From Solimonas marina (GTDB taxonomy: Bacteria; Pseudomonadota; Gammaproteobacteria; Nevskiales; Nevskiaceae), in the NCBI RefSeq assembly GCF_012241385.1, contig NZ_JAAVXB010000001.1, positions 1 through 64,000 on the forward strand: a DNA stretch of 64,000 bases, given 5' to 3'. Within the stretch, counting starts at the first letter, position 1. Each line of letters starts with the position of its first letter. Shown here in pieces: positions 1 through 9,228 of this stretch. Below the pieces are notes generated by a model. The model made no database searches. It was not told the DNA's origin and saw only the letters and a program-made list of their open reading frames with translations. The position numbers and the translations under genes were made by a program.

Positions 1-120
1 TTGACTTGGCTACGTTGATACTCTCATGTTTCATGGCTTCGCCACGTACACGGGAGCACCCACACAAATTACTTGCTTTGTTCTTAAAGAGTCAGGCTGC
101 AGCGGCTTCGTCTTTCGTCG
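1..120 (-). other. rRNA operon leader (pre-16S), partial
   Basis: Read on the minus strand, this stretch looks like the transcribed leader of a gammaproteobacterial rRNA operon. A boxA-like antitermination element (CTCTTTAAGAAC, about 81-92) is followed by TTTGTGTGGGTGCTC, which resembles the E. coli pre-16S leader after boxA. The 16S gene itself would begin left of base 1 and is not in the window. The adjacent tyrS fits, since tyrS directly precedes an rRNA operon in Pseudomonas. The resemblance to the E. coli leader is from memory and not from an alignment. Confidence 0.75.
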
Positions 121-142
121 GTGCCGTGCAGCGGGGAGGCGA

Positions 143-170
143 ATAATAGGGGTTTTTGAGATGCGTGCAA
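143..170 (-). promoter_or_regulatory. rrn P1-type promoter
   Basis: On the minus strand a -35 element TTGCAC (165-170) is separated by 16 bp from a -10 element TATTAT (143-148). It is followed by a GC-rich discriminator (TCGCCTCCCC), much like E. coli rrn P1. Such discriminators confer stringent (ppGpp/DksA) and growth-rate control. An AT-rich block at about 190-226 could hold UP-element or Fis contacts. Transcription would run left through the boxA leader into 16S. Confidence 0.75.
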
Positions 171-424
171 CGACTTTTTGCCGAACAGAAACTATCTAAT
201 TGATAAAATTGATTTTTTTGTTCAAGAGAAAGTCTTGCCGATGATCCGAGCGCGCTGATTTTGTGTACTTTTTCACCAAATTCTGATCATTATTTGACCT
301 TGTCGCGCGGCCGCGGCCTGGCCCCGCACAACCATGCGCCCGTTTCACGCCTCAATAAATGCCGAAAACCGGCTGGCGCGGCTCGAGTCGCTGGGCTCTG
401 GAAGCCCCCGATCGCCATAAACGC

Positions 425-454
425 AAAAAGGCGGGCCCGAGGCCCGCCTTTTTT
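425..454. terminator. bidirectional intrinsic terminator after tyrS
   Basis: A perfect 13-bp stem (425-437 with 441-453) around a CGA loop has an A-run on the left and a T-run on the right, so it can terminate on both strands. It lies 55 bp past the tyrS stop and separates tyrS from the rRNA promoter, which reads the same way. I see no gene between it and the promoter (171-424). Confidence 0.9.
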
Positions 455-508
455 GTTCTCTTAATATATGTACTCATTCGTTGGCGTACACGGAACTATG
501 CGCTCAGC

Positions 509-1714
509 TCATTCGCCAGCAACCAGCTCAACGCGGGCATAGCGCCGCGAGCCCACCTGCAACAGCAGCTGTTGGCCTGGCAACAACATCAACGTCCGAT
601 CCTCGATCCGCTGCTGATCGACACGAACCGCGCGCTGCTCAACCATGCGGTTGCCCTCCCCGTTGCTGGCCACCAGCCCCGCCTCCTTCAGCACGCGCGC
701 GATGGGAAGGCCAGCGGCCGGCGCCGCGATCCGCACCTCGGGGATATCGTCAGGCAATGCGCCCTGCGAGAACTGCGCGATAAAAGCGGCCCTCGCCGCT
801 TCGCCGGCTCCGGCGCCGTGGAAGCGCGAGACCAGCTCGACGCCCAACTCCATCTTCACGTCTCGGGGGTTGGCGCCCTGCTCGACACCGGCGCGCAGCC
901 CCCGGACCTCGGTCAGCGGTCGAAATGACAGCAGGTCGAAGTACCGCCACATCAGGGCATCGGACACCGACATCACTTTGCCGAACATCTCGCCCGGCGC
1001 GTCATTGACGCCGATGTAGTTGCCGAGGCTCTTCGACATCTTCTGCACGCCGTCCAAACCCTCGAGGATCGGCACGGTCATGATGCACTGTGGCCGCTGC
1101 CCGGCACCGGACTGCAGATGCCGCCCTACCAGCAGGTTGAACTTCTGATCGGTGCCGCCCAGCTCGACGTCGGCCTTCAGTGCCACCGAGTCATAGCCCT
1201 GCAACAGCGGATAGAGGAACTCATGGATGGCGATCGGCTGGCCGGTTGCGAAGCGCTTGGAGAAGTCGTCGCGCTCCAGCATGCGGGCAACGGTGTGCTG
1301 AGCCGCCAGGCGCAGCATGCCTTCGGTGCCGAGCTTGTCGAGCCAGCTCGAATTGAAGGCGATCGTCGTGCGTTCCGGATCGAGGATCTTGAAGACCTGC
1401 TCTTTATAGGTCTGGGCATTGGCCTCGACCTGCTCGCGCGTCAACGGCTTGCGTGTTTCGTTCTTGCCGGTCGGGTCACCGATCATTCCGGTGAAGTCGC
1501 CGATCAGGAAGATGGCTTCGTGGCCCAACTCCTGAAAGGCACGCAATTTGTTAAGCAGTAGCGTGTGCCCGAGGTGCAAATCCCGGGCCGTCGGATCAAA
1601 TCCGGCCTTGATGCGCAGCCGAACGCCATCCTTTGCCGCCTGTGCGGCGCGGGCGCGGAATTCGTCTGCAGGGATGACCTCATCGGTGCCACGTTCGAGT
1701 TCGGAAAAATCCAT
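509..1714 (-). CDS. tyrS: tyrosyl-tRNA synthetase
   Basis: Class I aminoacyl-tRNA synthetase charging tRNA-Tyr, cytoplasmic, 401 aa. The HIGH signature appears as HLGH near residue 47 inside [13 protein letters not shown], and KMSKSLGN is present mid-protein. The tyrosine-pocket segment [21 protein letters not shown] and a C-terminal S4-like RNA-binding segment complete the fold. The internal sequence closely follows Pseudomonas-type TyrS. I start at the ATG at 1714 ([12 protein letters not shown]); a TTG five codons upstream is also in frame, and neither has a clear Shine-Dalgarno. It is divergent from the M23 peptidase gene, with a 199-bp gap that must hold both promoters. Confidence 0.96.
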   Translation of the reverse strand: MDFSELERGTDEVIPADEFRARAAQAAKDGVRLRIKAGFDPTARDLHLGHTLLLNKLRAFQELGHEAIFLIGDFTGMIGDPTGKNETRKPLTREQVEANAQTYKEQVFKILDPERTTIAFNSSWLDKLGTEGMLRLAAQHTVARMLERDDFSKRFATGQPIAIHEFLYPLLQGYDSVALKADVELGGTDQKFNLLVGRHLQSGAGQRPQCIMTVPILEGLDGVQKMSKSLGNYIGVNDAPGEMFGKVMSVSDALMWRYFDLLSFRPLTEVRGLRAGVEQGANPRDVKMELGVELVSRFHGAGAGEAARAAFIAQFSQGALPDDIPEVRIAAPAAGLPIARVLKEAGLVASNGEGNRMVEQRAVRVDQQRIEDRTLMLLPGQQLLLQVGSRRYARVELVAGE

Positions 1715-1913
1715 GACGGCAGGATGCAAATTGAGCGAGCTGGCGGCGAGTAATTAGGTGAAAACATCCACCACGATTTGCTTGCAATGCCTCTGAAACT
1801 ATGGTTCCTTAGACGTGCAGGCAGTACCTCAAATTAATACAACAATAGCGCAGTAATTCGAGATGGACCGTGCGGCACAGCGCGGCCGTTTGGGCGTTTT
1901 TCGGGTTGAGAAG

Positions 1914-3314
1914 ATGAAGATTGATTATAGCCCAGCCGAGCTGGCACCTCGCCGTTCGGCTCGTCGCTCCGTGTGGCTCGCGGCGGCGTGTGTTTCTATT
2001 CTTGCCGTGGTGGCGACGCGCGAAGGCATCGCGACGCGGGAGAGTGCCCTGCACGATGCCGCCGGCGACGAAGCCGCGCAGGCGTTCGCGCCCACCACTG
2101 AAAACGCGTTCGACGCCGCCGTGCAGGGTGCTGCCGCCGACAACGTTGCGGCGCCGTCAGCCAGCGACTGGACGACCGTCGTCGTCAAGCGCGGCCAGAC
2201 GCTGTCCGACATCTTCGACAAGGAAGACCTCGCCTTCTCCGACGCGATGACGATCGTCGGCTTGAACGACGACGCCGGCCGCCTGAAAAATCTGCGCCCC
2301 GGCGACAAGATCAGCATCCGCAAGAATGAGGATGATCAGCTCGACCAGCTGAATTACGAATACGACCCGACGCACACCCTGCAAGTACGTCGCGGCGACA
2401 ACGGGTTCGAGGCAGTAACCATCGAAGCCGAAGTCCAGCACCACCCGGCACAACTCACCGGCGTGATCACCAGTTCGCTGTTCGCCGCCGCACAGAAAGC
2501 CGGTCTATCGAACCGCTTGGTGATGGAAATGGCCGACATCTTCGGCTACGACATCGACTTCGCGCTCGATTTGCGCGACGGCGACCACTTCTCGGTCGTC
2601 TACGATCAGCTCTACAAGGACGGCAAGAAACTGCGTGACGGTGACATCCTCGCCGCCGAGTTCGTCAATCAGGGCCGCAGCTATCGCGCGATGCGCTACG
2701 TCGACGCCGATGGCAACGCAACGTACTACACGCCGAACGGCGAATCGCTGCGCAAGGCGTTCATCCGCACACCGGTCGACTTCGTCCGTATCAGCTCCGG
2801 CTTCAGCCTGGGGCGCCGGCACCCGATTCTCAACGTCATCCGCGCGCACAAGGGCGTGGATTACGCGGCGCCGATTGGCACCCCGGTCAAGGCGACCGGC
2901 GATGGCATCGTCGCGTTTGCCGGCGTCCAGCATGGTTACGGCAACGTCGTCATCCTCAAGCACGGCCCGAAGTACTCGACGCTGTACGGTCATCTGTCGC
3001 GTTTCCGCAAAGGCCTGCACGCGGGTCAGCGCGTACGCCAGGGCGAGGTCATCGCCTACGTCGGCATGACCGGTCTGGCGACCGGCCCGCACCTGCACTA
3101 CGAATTCCGTATCGACGGCGTGCACAAGAATCCGGTGACCGTGGCCCTGCCGCGAGCCAATCCGCTGCCGAAGAGCGTGGTCGCCAGCTGGCGTCATGAC
3201 AATGCCGATGTGCTCGCGCGCCTCGACCAGATGTCGGACACCGCCACGGCGATGGTCACGCCCAGCGCCCCGGCAAGCGCGCCGGGCGCCCCGCCGTCGG
3301 CCCTGCACGACTGA
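1914..3314 (+). CDS. M23 family murein endopeptidase with LysM-like/OapA region (MepM type)
   Basis: Probable periplasmic, membrane-anchored D,D-endopeptidase that cuts peptidoglycan cross-links. A short cytoplasmic tail and one hydrophobic segment (about 16-32) lead into a LysM/OapA-like region (VVKRGQTLSDIF through LRPGDKISI). A MepM-like middle domain and a C-terminal LytM domain follow. The zinc site is intact: HKGVDY (His312, Asp316) and HLH (393-395), so the enzyme should be active, unlike EnvC further along. The ATG at 1914 follows GGTTGAG; an in-frame ATG at 1863 adds 17 residues with no hydrophobic feature. It lies 17 bp upstream of anmK, a conserved pairing that joins wall cleavage to wall recycling. 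Confidence 0.9.
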   Translation: MKIDYSPAELAPRRSARRSVWLAAACVSILAVVATREGIATRESALHDAAGDEAAQAFAPTTENAFDAAVQGAAADNVAAPSASDWTTVVVKRGQTLSDIFDKEDLAFSDAMTIVGLNDDAGRLKNLRPGDKISIRKNEDDQLDQLNYEYDPTHTLQVRRGDNGFEAVTIEAEVQHHPAQLTGVITSSLFAAAQKAGLSNRLVMEMADIFGYDIDFALDLRDGDHFSVVYDQLYKDGKKLRDGDILAAEFVNQGRSYRAMRYVDADGNATYYTPNGESLRKAFIRTPVDFVRISSGFSLGRRHPILNVIRAHKGVDYAAPIGTPVKATGDGIVAFAGVQHGYGNVVILKHGPKYSTLYGHLSRFRKGLHAGQRVRQGEVIAYVGMTGLATGPHLHYEFRIDGVHKNPVTVALPRANPLPKSVVASWRHDNADVLARLDQMSDTATAMVTPSAPASAPGAPPSALHD

Positions 3315-3331
3315 TCCGCGGTTCGCGGGCG

Positions 3332-4447
3332 GTGTCGCGCAGCATCATCTGTCTCGGGCTGATGTCCGGCACGAGCCTTGATGCCATCGACGCCGCCGCC
3401 TGCGAGTTCGACGAAGCCGGCAGGCCCCTGCGCCTGCTCGGTACCGCGGCCACGCATTACCCGGAAGCACTACGCGACGAACTGCTGAGCCTGCAGCGCC
3501 GCCCCGATACGCCCGTCACCTTGCGCGACATTGCCCGCCTCGACGCAGCCGTCGGGGATTGCTTTGCCGCTTGCGCCGAGTCGCTGCTGCACGACCTACA
3601 GCTGCCGACTGCGGCCGTACTCGCGATCGGTTCGCACGGTCAAACCGTGTTCCACGATCCGACGACATTGGCCACGAGCACACAACTCGGCGACCCAAAC
3701 CGTATCGCCGCACGGACCGGCGTCACCGTCGTCGCCGACTTGCGCCGGGCCGATATGGCGCACGGCGGTCAGGGCGCGCCCCTGGTGCCGGCCTTTCACG
3801 CCGCCGCCTTTGCCGATCCGGCGCGGCATCGCGTCGTTCTCAATGTCGGCGGCATTGCCAATATCACCATCCTGCCGCGCGAAGGCGCCGTCACCGGCTT
3901 CGACACAGGCCCCGGCAACGCGCTACTCGACGACTGGATTCAAGCGTCGCGCGGCCAGCATTACGACGCCGACGGCGCTTGGGCGGCATCGGGCCAGCTC
4001 GACACCGCCTTGCTCTCGCGTTGCCTGGACGATCCGTACTTCGATGCCCTGCCGCCGAAGAGCACAGGCCGCGACCACTTCAATCTGGAGTGGCTGCAGC
4101 GTCAGCGACGGGACGCGCCACTCGACGCGGAGGACATTCAGCGCACAATGCTCGAACTCAGTGTCGAGAGCATCGCTCGCGCCATCGAGCGCCATGCGCC
4201 GCAGACGCAGGATCTCTACGTCTGCGGCGGCGGTGCCCGCAATCAAGCAATGATGGAAGGGCTGCGTCGGCGCCTGCCGGGCATTGAGGTCGCCACCAGC
4301 GCGGCGTTGGGGATAGACCCCGACTGGGTCGAAGCCGCCGCATTCGCATGGCTGGCTTGGCAAACCATGCACGGGCGCAGCGGCAATCTGCCGAGCGTCA
4401 CTGGCGCGCGCAGCGCGGCCATACTCGGCGGCGTCTATCGCGCCTGA
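3332..4447 (+). CDS. anmK: anhydro-N-acetylmuramic acid kinase
   Basis: Phosphorylates and opens 1,6-anhydro-MurNAc to MurNAc-6-phosphate in cytoplasmic murein recycling. The diagnostic N-terminal GLMSGTSLDAID is present, followed by SHGQTVFHDP and the nucleotide-binding VLNVGGIANIT, TGFDTGPGNALLD and YVCGGGARN segments. The length (371 aa) is normal. The start is GTG at 3332. Together with AmpD (13099-13689) it gives two steps of the anhydro-muropeptide pathway in this window. It converges with erpA across 28 bp. Confidence 0.97.
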   Translation: MSRSIICLGLMSGTSLDAIDAAACEFDEAGRPLRLLGTAATHYPEALRDELLSLQRRPDTPVTLRDIARLDAAVGDCFAACAESLLHDLQLPTAAVLAIGSHGQTVFHDPTTLATSTQLGDPNRIAARTGVTVVADLRRADMAHGGQGAPLVPAFHAAAFADPARHRVVLNVGGIANITILPREGAVTGFDTGPGNALLDDWIQASRGQHYDADGAWAASGQLDTALLSRCLDDPYFDALPPKSTGRDHFNLEWLQRQRRDAPLDAEDIQRTMLELSVESIARAIERHAPQTQDLYVCGGGARNQAMMEGLRRRLPGIEVATSAALGIDPDWVEAAAFAWLAWQTMHGRSGNLPSVTGARSAAILGGVYRA

Positions 4448-4475
4448 CGCGCAACAGGCCGCCCAGCCGGTCAGC

Positions 4476-4832
4476 TCAGACCGAGAACGAGTTGCCGCAG
4501 CCGCAGGACGTCGTGGCGTTCGGGTTGCGAATCACGAACTGCGCGCCTTCGATGCTTTCCTTGTAGTCGATCTCGGCGCCCGACAGGTACTGCAGGCTCA
4601 TCGGATCGACCAGCAAGGTGACGCCATTGCGAACGACGATGGTGTCGTCGTCGTCCTGCGTCTTCTCAAACTTGAAACCGTACTGGAAGCCCGAACAGCC
4701 GCCGCCCGTGACGAACACGCGCAACTTCTGATCCGCATCCTCTTCTTCACTGAGCAACTCGCGGACCTTATCCGCCGCCGCTGCGGTAAAGATGACTTCA
4801 CTCGCTTCTTCGAAGGCTTCGACTTCTGACAT
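4476..4832 (-). CDS. erpA: A-type iron-sulfur carrier ErpA
   Basis: Cytoplasmic A-type carrier (118 aa) that delivers [Fe-S] clusters to apoproteins such as IspG. Its three ligands are visible: Cys46 in GGGCSG and Cys110/Cys112 in SCGCG. The acidic middle and the [17 protein letters not shown] segment are typical of the family. It is the last gene of a leftward operon, 5 bp after the bactofilin stop. It could be called IscA-like, but the absence of isc genes and the match to the ErpA neighbourhood favour ErpA. Confidence 0.95.
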   Translation of the reverse strand: MSEVEAFEEASEVIFTAAAADKVRELLSEEEDADQKLRVFVTGGGCSGFQYGFKFEKTQDDDDTIVVRNGVTLLVDPMSLQYLSGAEIDYKESIEGAQFVIRNPNATTSCGCGNSFSV

Positions 4833-4837
4833 GACTG

Positions 4838-5302
4838 CTATCCGGTGATAAAGCCCTTCACACGGCGCGCCTCGCCAAGCTCATCGAACTCCATCTCACC
4901 CTCGAGACCGTCGATCGACGCCGCGCTGTGCGACTCGTGTACCAGTTGCCCGTTGATCTGGGCGCCGGCTTCCATCTCGATGACCTTGTAGTACACGTTG
5001 CCCGTCACCCGCGCCTTGGCGGCCATGGTGATTTTCTCGGACGCATGCACGTCGCCGACGACAGTGCCGTTCAACACAATATTGGGGACGCGCACGTCAC
5101 CTTCAATGGTGCCGTTCTCGCTGACCGACAACGACGATGCCTTCTCGCCGGACGTCAGGACCTTGCCCTTGACCCTGCCGTCGACGTGCAAGCCGCCCGC
5201 AAAGCGGATGTCGCCCAGAATTTCCGTCTGTCTGCCGATCAGAGTATCCACACCGCCCCCGCTCGAAGTCGTTGTCTTCGTTACGTTATTCCCGAACTTC
5301 AT
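4838..5302 (-). CDS. bactofilin (polymer-forming cytoskeletal protein)
   Basis: DUF583/bactofilin of 154 aa. A flexible Ser/Thr/Gly-rich N-terminus is followed by repeats such as [42 protein letters not shown] and ARVTGNVYY. These are the short beta-strand repeats that build a right-handed beta-helix and polymerise without nucleotide. Bactofilins scaffold cell-wall enzymes, which fits the nearby M23 peptidase. The ATG at 5302 is chosen, with a GTG one codon upstream. The start lies inside the end of the preceding gene, suggesting translational coupling. Confidence 0.92.
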   Translation of the reverse strand: MKFGNNVTKTTTSSGGGVDTLIGRQTEILGDIRFAGGLHVDGRVKGKVLTSGEKASSLSVSENGTIEGDVRVPNIVLNGTVVGDVHASEKITMAAKARVTGNVYYKVIEMEAGAQINGQLVHESHSAASIDGLEGEMEFDELGEARRVKGFITG

Positions 5303-6053
5303 CACCCGCCCCGTTATCCACTATGCGCTGCCAGTCGAAGCTCTCCTCGGACCGCGGCGCACCGCTGCGGTCCGGGACCAGCGTGATCACCACGCGCTCC
5401 GGCGAAAATCCCGACGGAAGCTGGAACTGACCGCTGAATTCCTCGAAGTACTTCAATGAAAATACCAGATTCTTCGCGGCATCAGGCGACAGGGTATCGA
5501 GCGGCAGCGACCGTTCGGCACCGCCCTGCTTGCCGACGACCTTCATTTCGATGTGGCCGCTGACGCGCTTGTCCTGACGAACCGACTGAATCAGGGTCAG
5601 GAACAGGCGAAACGAGCCGGGCTGTTTCGGTACCGGGTCGAAGCGGATCTCCTGCACGCGGACCCCGGCCTTGGCCTGGTCCGGCGCGGCGATACCGCGA
5701 TAGAACGCCACCTGCTCGCGCAGCTCAGAGGCCTCGGCCTGCAGATCGGTCAACGACTTCTGCACTGTCGCACAGGCCTGCTTGTCGATCTGGTTGGACT
5801 GCTTCAGATAGGCGATCTGATCCTCCAACTCGTCGACCTTCGCCCGTGCCGTACGCAGGTCGCGCGACAGCTGACGCCGCTCGGCACGCAACTTCTGTGC
5901 TTCGGTCTGCGCCTGCTCGAAATCGCTGACCGTGGTCGCGCGCGTGTAGCTGTACAGCGCCCACGACCCGAGCAGCACCGCCATCGACACGCCACCGACC
6001 AACGCTGGCTTCAGCCACGGCCGGTGGCGTTTGATGATGATCTTGTGCTGCAC
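5286..6053 (-). CDS. membrane-anchored coiled-coil protein, DUF6776-like
   Basis: A 255-aa protein of unknown function. It has one N-terminal transmembrane segment (about 15-34), then a long heptad-rich coiled coil (about 45-120), then a compact beta-rich C-terminal domain with VQEIRFDPVP and FRLFLTLIQ. This inner-membrane-anchored, periplasmic design and its place between argC and a bactofilin gene match the DUF6776 family of gammaproteobacteria. The start is GTG at 6053. It overlaps the bactofilin start by 17 bp. A role as a periplasmic partner of the bactofilin scaffold is only inferred from context. Confidence 0.8.
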   Translation of the reverse strand: MQHKIIIKRHRPWLKPALVGGVSMAVLLGSWALYSYTRATTVSDFEQAQTEAQKLRAERRQLSRDLRTARAKVDELEDQIAYLKQSNQIDKQACATVQKSLTDLQAEASELREQVAFYRGIAAPDQAKAGVRVQEIRFDPVPKQPGSFRLFLTLIQSVRQDKRVSGHIEMKVVGKQGGAERSLPLDTLSPDAAKNLVFSLKYFEEFSGQFQLPSGFSPERVVITLVPDRSGAPRSEESFDWQRIVDNGAGDEVRE

Positions 6054-6068
6054 GGCGGCGTGCTGCGA

Positions 6069-7100
6069 TCAGGGCGCGAGCGGCGGCGCCTGCAATCCGG
6101 CGCGCTCGTCGAGACCGAACATGAGGTTGAAGTTCTGCACCGCTTGCCCGGACGCACCCTTGACCAGATTGTCGATCACCGACAGCACGATCACCGTGCG
6201 CCGGTCCGGCGCCAGATGCACTGCAATCCGGCAGGTGTTACCGCCGCGCACGCCACGCGTCTCCGGGTGATCGCCGGCGGGCGCAACGTCGACGAACGGT
6301 TCGTCGGCGTAGCGTGACGCGTACAGCGCCTGCAGATCGACATCGTCACGGGTCAAACGCGCGTAGATCGTCGAATGAATGCCGCGAATCAGCGGCAGCA
6401 GGTGCGGCACGAAGGTCAGCCCCACCTCGGCGCCGGCGATGTCCGCGAGGCCCTGGCGAATTTCCGGCAGGTGCCGATGACCCGCTGCGCCGTAGGCCTT
6501 GAACGAGTCGTAGGCCTCCGTGAACATCGAACCGAGCTTGAGTTCGCGGCCGGCACCACTGACACCGGACTTGCAGTCGGCGACGATGCCGTCGCGTTCG
6601 ATCGCGCCGGCCTCGAGCAGCGGCAGCAGGCCGAGCTGCACCGACGTCGGATAGCAGCCCGGGTTACCGACGATGCGCGCCTGGCGGATCGCCTCGCGGT
6701 GCACTTCCGGCAGGCCGTAAACCGCCTCGCTGAGCAACGCCGGAGTCGCATGATCGAGCTTGTACCACTGCTTGAAGGTCGCAGTGTCACGCAGGCGAAA
6801 ATCGGCCGACAGATCGATGACCTTGATGCCGCGCTCGACCAGCGCCGGCGCCATCGCCATCGCCGTGCCGTGCGGTGTCGCGAAGAACACCGCGTCGCAA
6901 GCGGCCAGCGCTTCCGGATCCGGCGCGCTGAATTCGAGGTCGGTGTAACCGCGCAGGTGCGGGAACATTGCATCGGCGCGCGTGCCCGCTTCCTTGCGCG
7001 AGGTCAGCAGCGTGACCTCGGCTTGCGGGTGCTGCGCAAACAGGCGCAGAAGCTCGGCGCCGGTGTAACCGGTGCCGCCGACGATGCCGACCTTGATCAT
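6069..7100 (-). CDS. argC: N-acetyl-gamma-glutamyl-phosphate reductase
   Basis: NADPH-dependent third step of arginine synthesis, reducing N-acetylglutamyl-5-phosphate to the semialdehyde. The N-terminal Rossmann motif [17 protein letters not shown] and the active-site Cys149 in GNPGCYPT are intact. The chosen start gives 343 aa, the usual size; an upstream in-frame extension of 30 residues lacks family similarity. It heads the leftward argC-DUF6776-bactofilin-erpA group and is divergent from hemJ. Confidence 0.96.
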   Translation of the reverse strand: MIKVGIVGGTGYTGAELLRLFAQHPQAEVTLLTSRKEAGTRADAMFPHLRGYTDLEFSAPDPEALAACDAVFFATPHGTAMAMAPALVERGIKVIDLSADFRLRDTATFKQWYKLDHATPALLSEAVYGLPEVHREAIRQARIVGNPGCYPTSVQLGLLPLLEAGAIERDGIVADCKSGVSGAGRELKLGSMFTEAYDSFKAYGAAGHRHLPEIRQGLADIAGAEVGLTFVPHLLPLIRGIHSTIYARLTRDDVDLQALYASRYADEPFVDVAPAGDHPETRGVRGGNTCRIAVHLAPDRRTVIVLSVIDNLVKGASGQAVQNFNLMFGLDERAGLQAPPLAP

Positions 7101-7195
7101 GGGGTGTCCGTCATGACGTGAAACGCTTGGGCCGGCGATAATAGGACGATCCGCCGCAAACGCAAACGCGGCCTCGCATCGCACGGACACTCATC

Positions 7196-7621
7196 ATGCT
7201 CTGGCTCTGGCTCAAGGCCTTCCATATCTTCTTTGTCATCGCCTGGTTCGCGGGCTTGTTCTATCTGCCGCGCCTGTTCGTCTACCACGTCGATGTCCAT
7301 GGGGGTGCGGAGCACGAGCGCTTCTGCACGATGGAGCGGCGGCTCTACGTGATGACGACGATCGGCATGCTCGGCACCTGGGCGTTCGGCATCGCCACGC
7401 TGTTGTCGGGTCCCGACATTTATATGAAGTCCGGTTGGTTGCATGCCAAGCTGCTGCTGGTGCTGATCCTGTCCGGCTATCACGGCTGGCTGAAAACTCG
7501 CGTCCGTGCGTTCGCCCAACACCGCAATACAAAGAGCGCGAAGTTCTATCGGCTAATGAACGAGGTGCCGACGCTGCTGCTGCTGGCGATCGTGCTGCTG
7601 GTCGTCCTCAAGCCGTTCTGA
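7196..7621 (+). CDS. hemJ: protoporphyrinogen IX oxidase HemJ
   Basis: Small integral membrane protein (141 aa) with about four hydrophobic helices, of the HemJ/UPF0093 family, oxidising protoporphyrinogen IX in heme synthesis. The conserved His in the first helix (LKAFHIFFVIAWFAGLFYLPRLFVYH) and the motif SGWLHAKLLLVL are visible. The gene lies next to argC as in pseudomonads. It is a single-gene unit ending in a strong bidirectional terminator. Nearby bacterioferritin gives the area an iron/heme flavour. Confidence 0.93.
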   Translation: MLWLWLKAFHIFFVIAWFAGLFYLPRLFVYHVDVHGGAEHERFCTMERRLYVMTTIGMLGTWAFGIATLLSGPDIYMKSGWLHAKLLLVLILSGYHGWLKTRVRAFAQHRNTKSAKFYRLMNEVPTLLLLAIVLLVVLKPF

Positions 7622-7639
7622 AGCGCCAGCGACCATTAC

Positions 7640-7669
7640 AAAAAAGCCCCGCCGAAGCGGGGCTTTTTT
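7640..7669. terminator. bidirectional terminator between hemJ and bfr
   Basis: A perfect 13-bp stem (7640-7652 with 7657-7669) closed by a CGAA tetraloop has an A-run on one side and a T-run on the other. It lies between the convergent hemJ and bfr genes and should serve both. Confidence 0.93.
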
Positions 7670-7686
7670 GTGGTCAAACCGGGAGA

Positions 7687-8166
7687 TCAGGAACCGATCT
7701 CGCCCATTCCGGACTGCATGTAGTTCTGAATGCCGATCTTCTCGATCAGGCCGAGCTGTTCTTCCAGCCAGTCGATGTGTTCTTCCTCGCTCTTCTGGAT
7801 GTCGACCAGCAGCTCACGCGTCACATAGTCACCGACCGACTCGCAGTAACCGATCGCTTCCTTGTACATCGGATGCGCCAGCTTCTCGATCTTCAGGTCG
7901 CACTCGAAGATTTCCTTGACGTCCTCGCCGATGTACAGCTTGCCGAGGTCCTGCAGATTCGGCAGTCCTTCAAGGAACAGAATGCGGGCAATCAGCTTGT
8001 CCGCGTGCTTCATCTCGTCGATGGACTCTTCGTACTCGTGCTTTTCGAGCCGCTTGAGTCCCCAGTTGCCGAGCATGCGCGCGTGCAGGAAGTACTGGTT
8101 GATTGCCGTCAGCTCATTCTTCAGGCCGAGGTTGAGGTATTCGATGACCTTGGGGTCGCCGCGCAT
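7687..8166 (-). CDS. bfr: bacterioferritin
   Basis: Heme-containing 24-mer iron-storage protein with a ferroxidase centre. Starting at the ATG at 8166 the numbering matches E. coli Bfr: Glu18, Glu51 and His54 of the di-iron site, and Met52, the axial heme ligand, in DEMKHADK. The alternative ATG at 8172 has GGAG only 1 nt upstream, whereas for 8166 the spacing is 7 nt. The length is 159 aa. Its partner ferredoxin gene bfd lies upstream on the same strand, separated by 115 bp. Confidence 0.96.
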   Translation of the reverse strand: MRGDPKVIEYLNLGLKNELTAINQYFLHARMLGNWGLKRLEKHEYEESIDEMKHADKLIARILFLEGLPNLQDLGKLYIGEDVKEIFECDLKIEKLAHPMYKEAIGYCESVGDYVTRELLVDIQKSEEEHIDWLEEQLGLIEKIGIQNYMQSGMGEIGS

Positions 8167-8281
8167 GTCCATGCTCCGTCCGATTCAATGCACACGAGTA
8201 TACGGACGCCGCCGAGGCGACGACGAAATCGATGCGGTAGCAATAACGGTTGCGATTTGCGCGCCGGCGGCGCGACGGCAA

Positions 8282-8509
8282 TCAGGCGAGTTGCAGACCG
8301 CCGAGCCCGGCCAGCGGCACCGGCGCCACGGCCGCGCGATGCTGTTCGAGTGTCTCGTCGAGCAGGCGCCGCGCTTGCGGCACACACTTGCCACAGCAGG
8401 TGCCGACGCCGCGCAGACGCGCCAGTTCGCGAAGGCTGGTCACGCCTTCCTCGCGAATATCGCGGCGGATTTGCCGGTCGGAGACGGCTTTGCAGACACA
8501 AACGAACAT
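8282..8509 (-). CDS. bfd: bacterioferritin-associated ferredoxin
   Basis: A 75-aa [2Fe-2S] protein that reduces Bfr heme to mobilise stored iron. The cluster ligands are MFVCVC at the N-terminus and GTCCGKC near residue 40, the CxC...CxxC pattern of Bfd. The start at 8509 is fixed by the conserved [11 protein letters not shown]. There is no Shine-Dalgarno in front of it, and the best promoter ends only 6 bp upstream, so the message may be leaderless. The C-terminal tail after about residue 60 is Ala/Leu rich. The bfd-bfr order is common. Confidence 0.93.
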   Translation of the reverse strand: MFVCVCKAVSDRQIRRDIREEGVTSLRELARLRGVGTCCGKCVPQARRLLDETLEQHRAAVAPVPLAGLGGLQLA

Positions 8510-8515
8510 GAATCG

Positions 8516-8545
8516 ATCGTAGGCGTTAATGAGAATCCGTGTCAA
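8516..8545 (-). promoter_or_regulatory. bfd promoter with overlapping Fur-box-like site
   Basis: On the minus strand a consensus -35 TTGACA (8540-8545) is followed after 18 bp by TACGAT (8516-8521). Within the spacer, 8525-8543 matches the 19-bp Fur consensus at 13 positions by my count, including the well-kept TCATTA half. Fur would block polymerase here when iron is plentiful, as known for E. coli bfd. The predicted transcript start falls on or next to the ATG at 8509. Confidence 0.55.
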
Positions 8546-8597
8546 CTGCAATTTCTTTCGATTATCGGCTGCCCGATCGACGGCCGATTCGTGCAGC

Positions 8598-9119
8598 CTA
8601 GGCGGTGGGATGTGAACCGGGCGCGAACCGGCGCCGACGACGCGGCTTCGCGGGCAGCAATGGCGCCAGCTCGCGCAGCGCCGCCTGATAGACCGCGCGC
8701 TTGAAATCGACCACTTCGTCAAGCGGCAGCCAGTAGTCGACCCAACGCCAGCCATCGAACTCCGGCTTCTCGCCGGCGTCGAGGCGGATCTCGGCTTCGT
8801 CGGCCGTCAGACGCAGCGCGAACCATTTCTGCTTTTGACCGATGCAGACGCGGCCGCGGGTCCGGCGCAGGTAGCGGTCCGGCAGGCGATAGCGCAGCCA
8901 GCCGCGTGTCACGCCGAGGATCTGGACGTGCTCGGGGTCCAGCCCCAGCTCTTCGTTGAGTTCGCGAAACAGCGCCTGTTCCGGGTTTTCGCCGCGTTGG
9001 ATACCACCCTGCGGGAACTGCCAAGCCTGCTGGCCGATGCGTTTGGCCCATAAAAGCTGCCCGTCGGCATTGCACAACACAATACCGACATTCGGACGAA
9101 AGCCATCAGCGTCAATCAC
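8598..9119 (-). CDS. rppH: RNA pyrophosphohydrolase RppH
   Basis: Nudix hydrolase that removes pyrophosphate from mRNA 5' ends and triggers RNase E decay. The Nudix box is complete ([20 protein letters not shown] with the following LG), preceded by AWQFPQ as in RppH. I start at the GTG at 9119 because the family begins MIDxDGxRPNVG, giving 173 aa. An upstream ATG at 9170 is in frame and would add 17 residues; neither start has a good ribosome site. The C-terminus is Arg-rich. It is divergent from the HAD phosphatase gene. Confidence 0.93.
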   Translation of the reverse strand: MIDADGFRPNVGIVLCNADGQLLWAKRIGQQAWQFPQGGIQRGENPEQALFRELNEELGLDPEHVQILGVTRGWLRYRLPDRYLRRTRGRVCIGQKQKWFALRLTADEAEIRLDAGEKPEFDGWRWVDYWLPLDEVVDFKRAVYQAALRELAPLLPAKPRRRRRFAPGSHPTA

Positions 9120-9228
9120 TTGCAGGGATCTTGGCGCGAAGTGTGACTGGATTGTTTCATAGCCCGTCATGCGCCGGCAATCACGCTGCTATGCTGCGCG
9201 GCCCCCAGCTACCGCCGCCGCCCCGACC

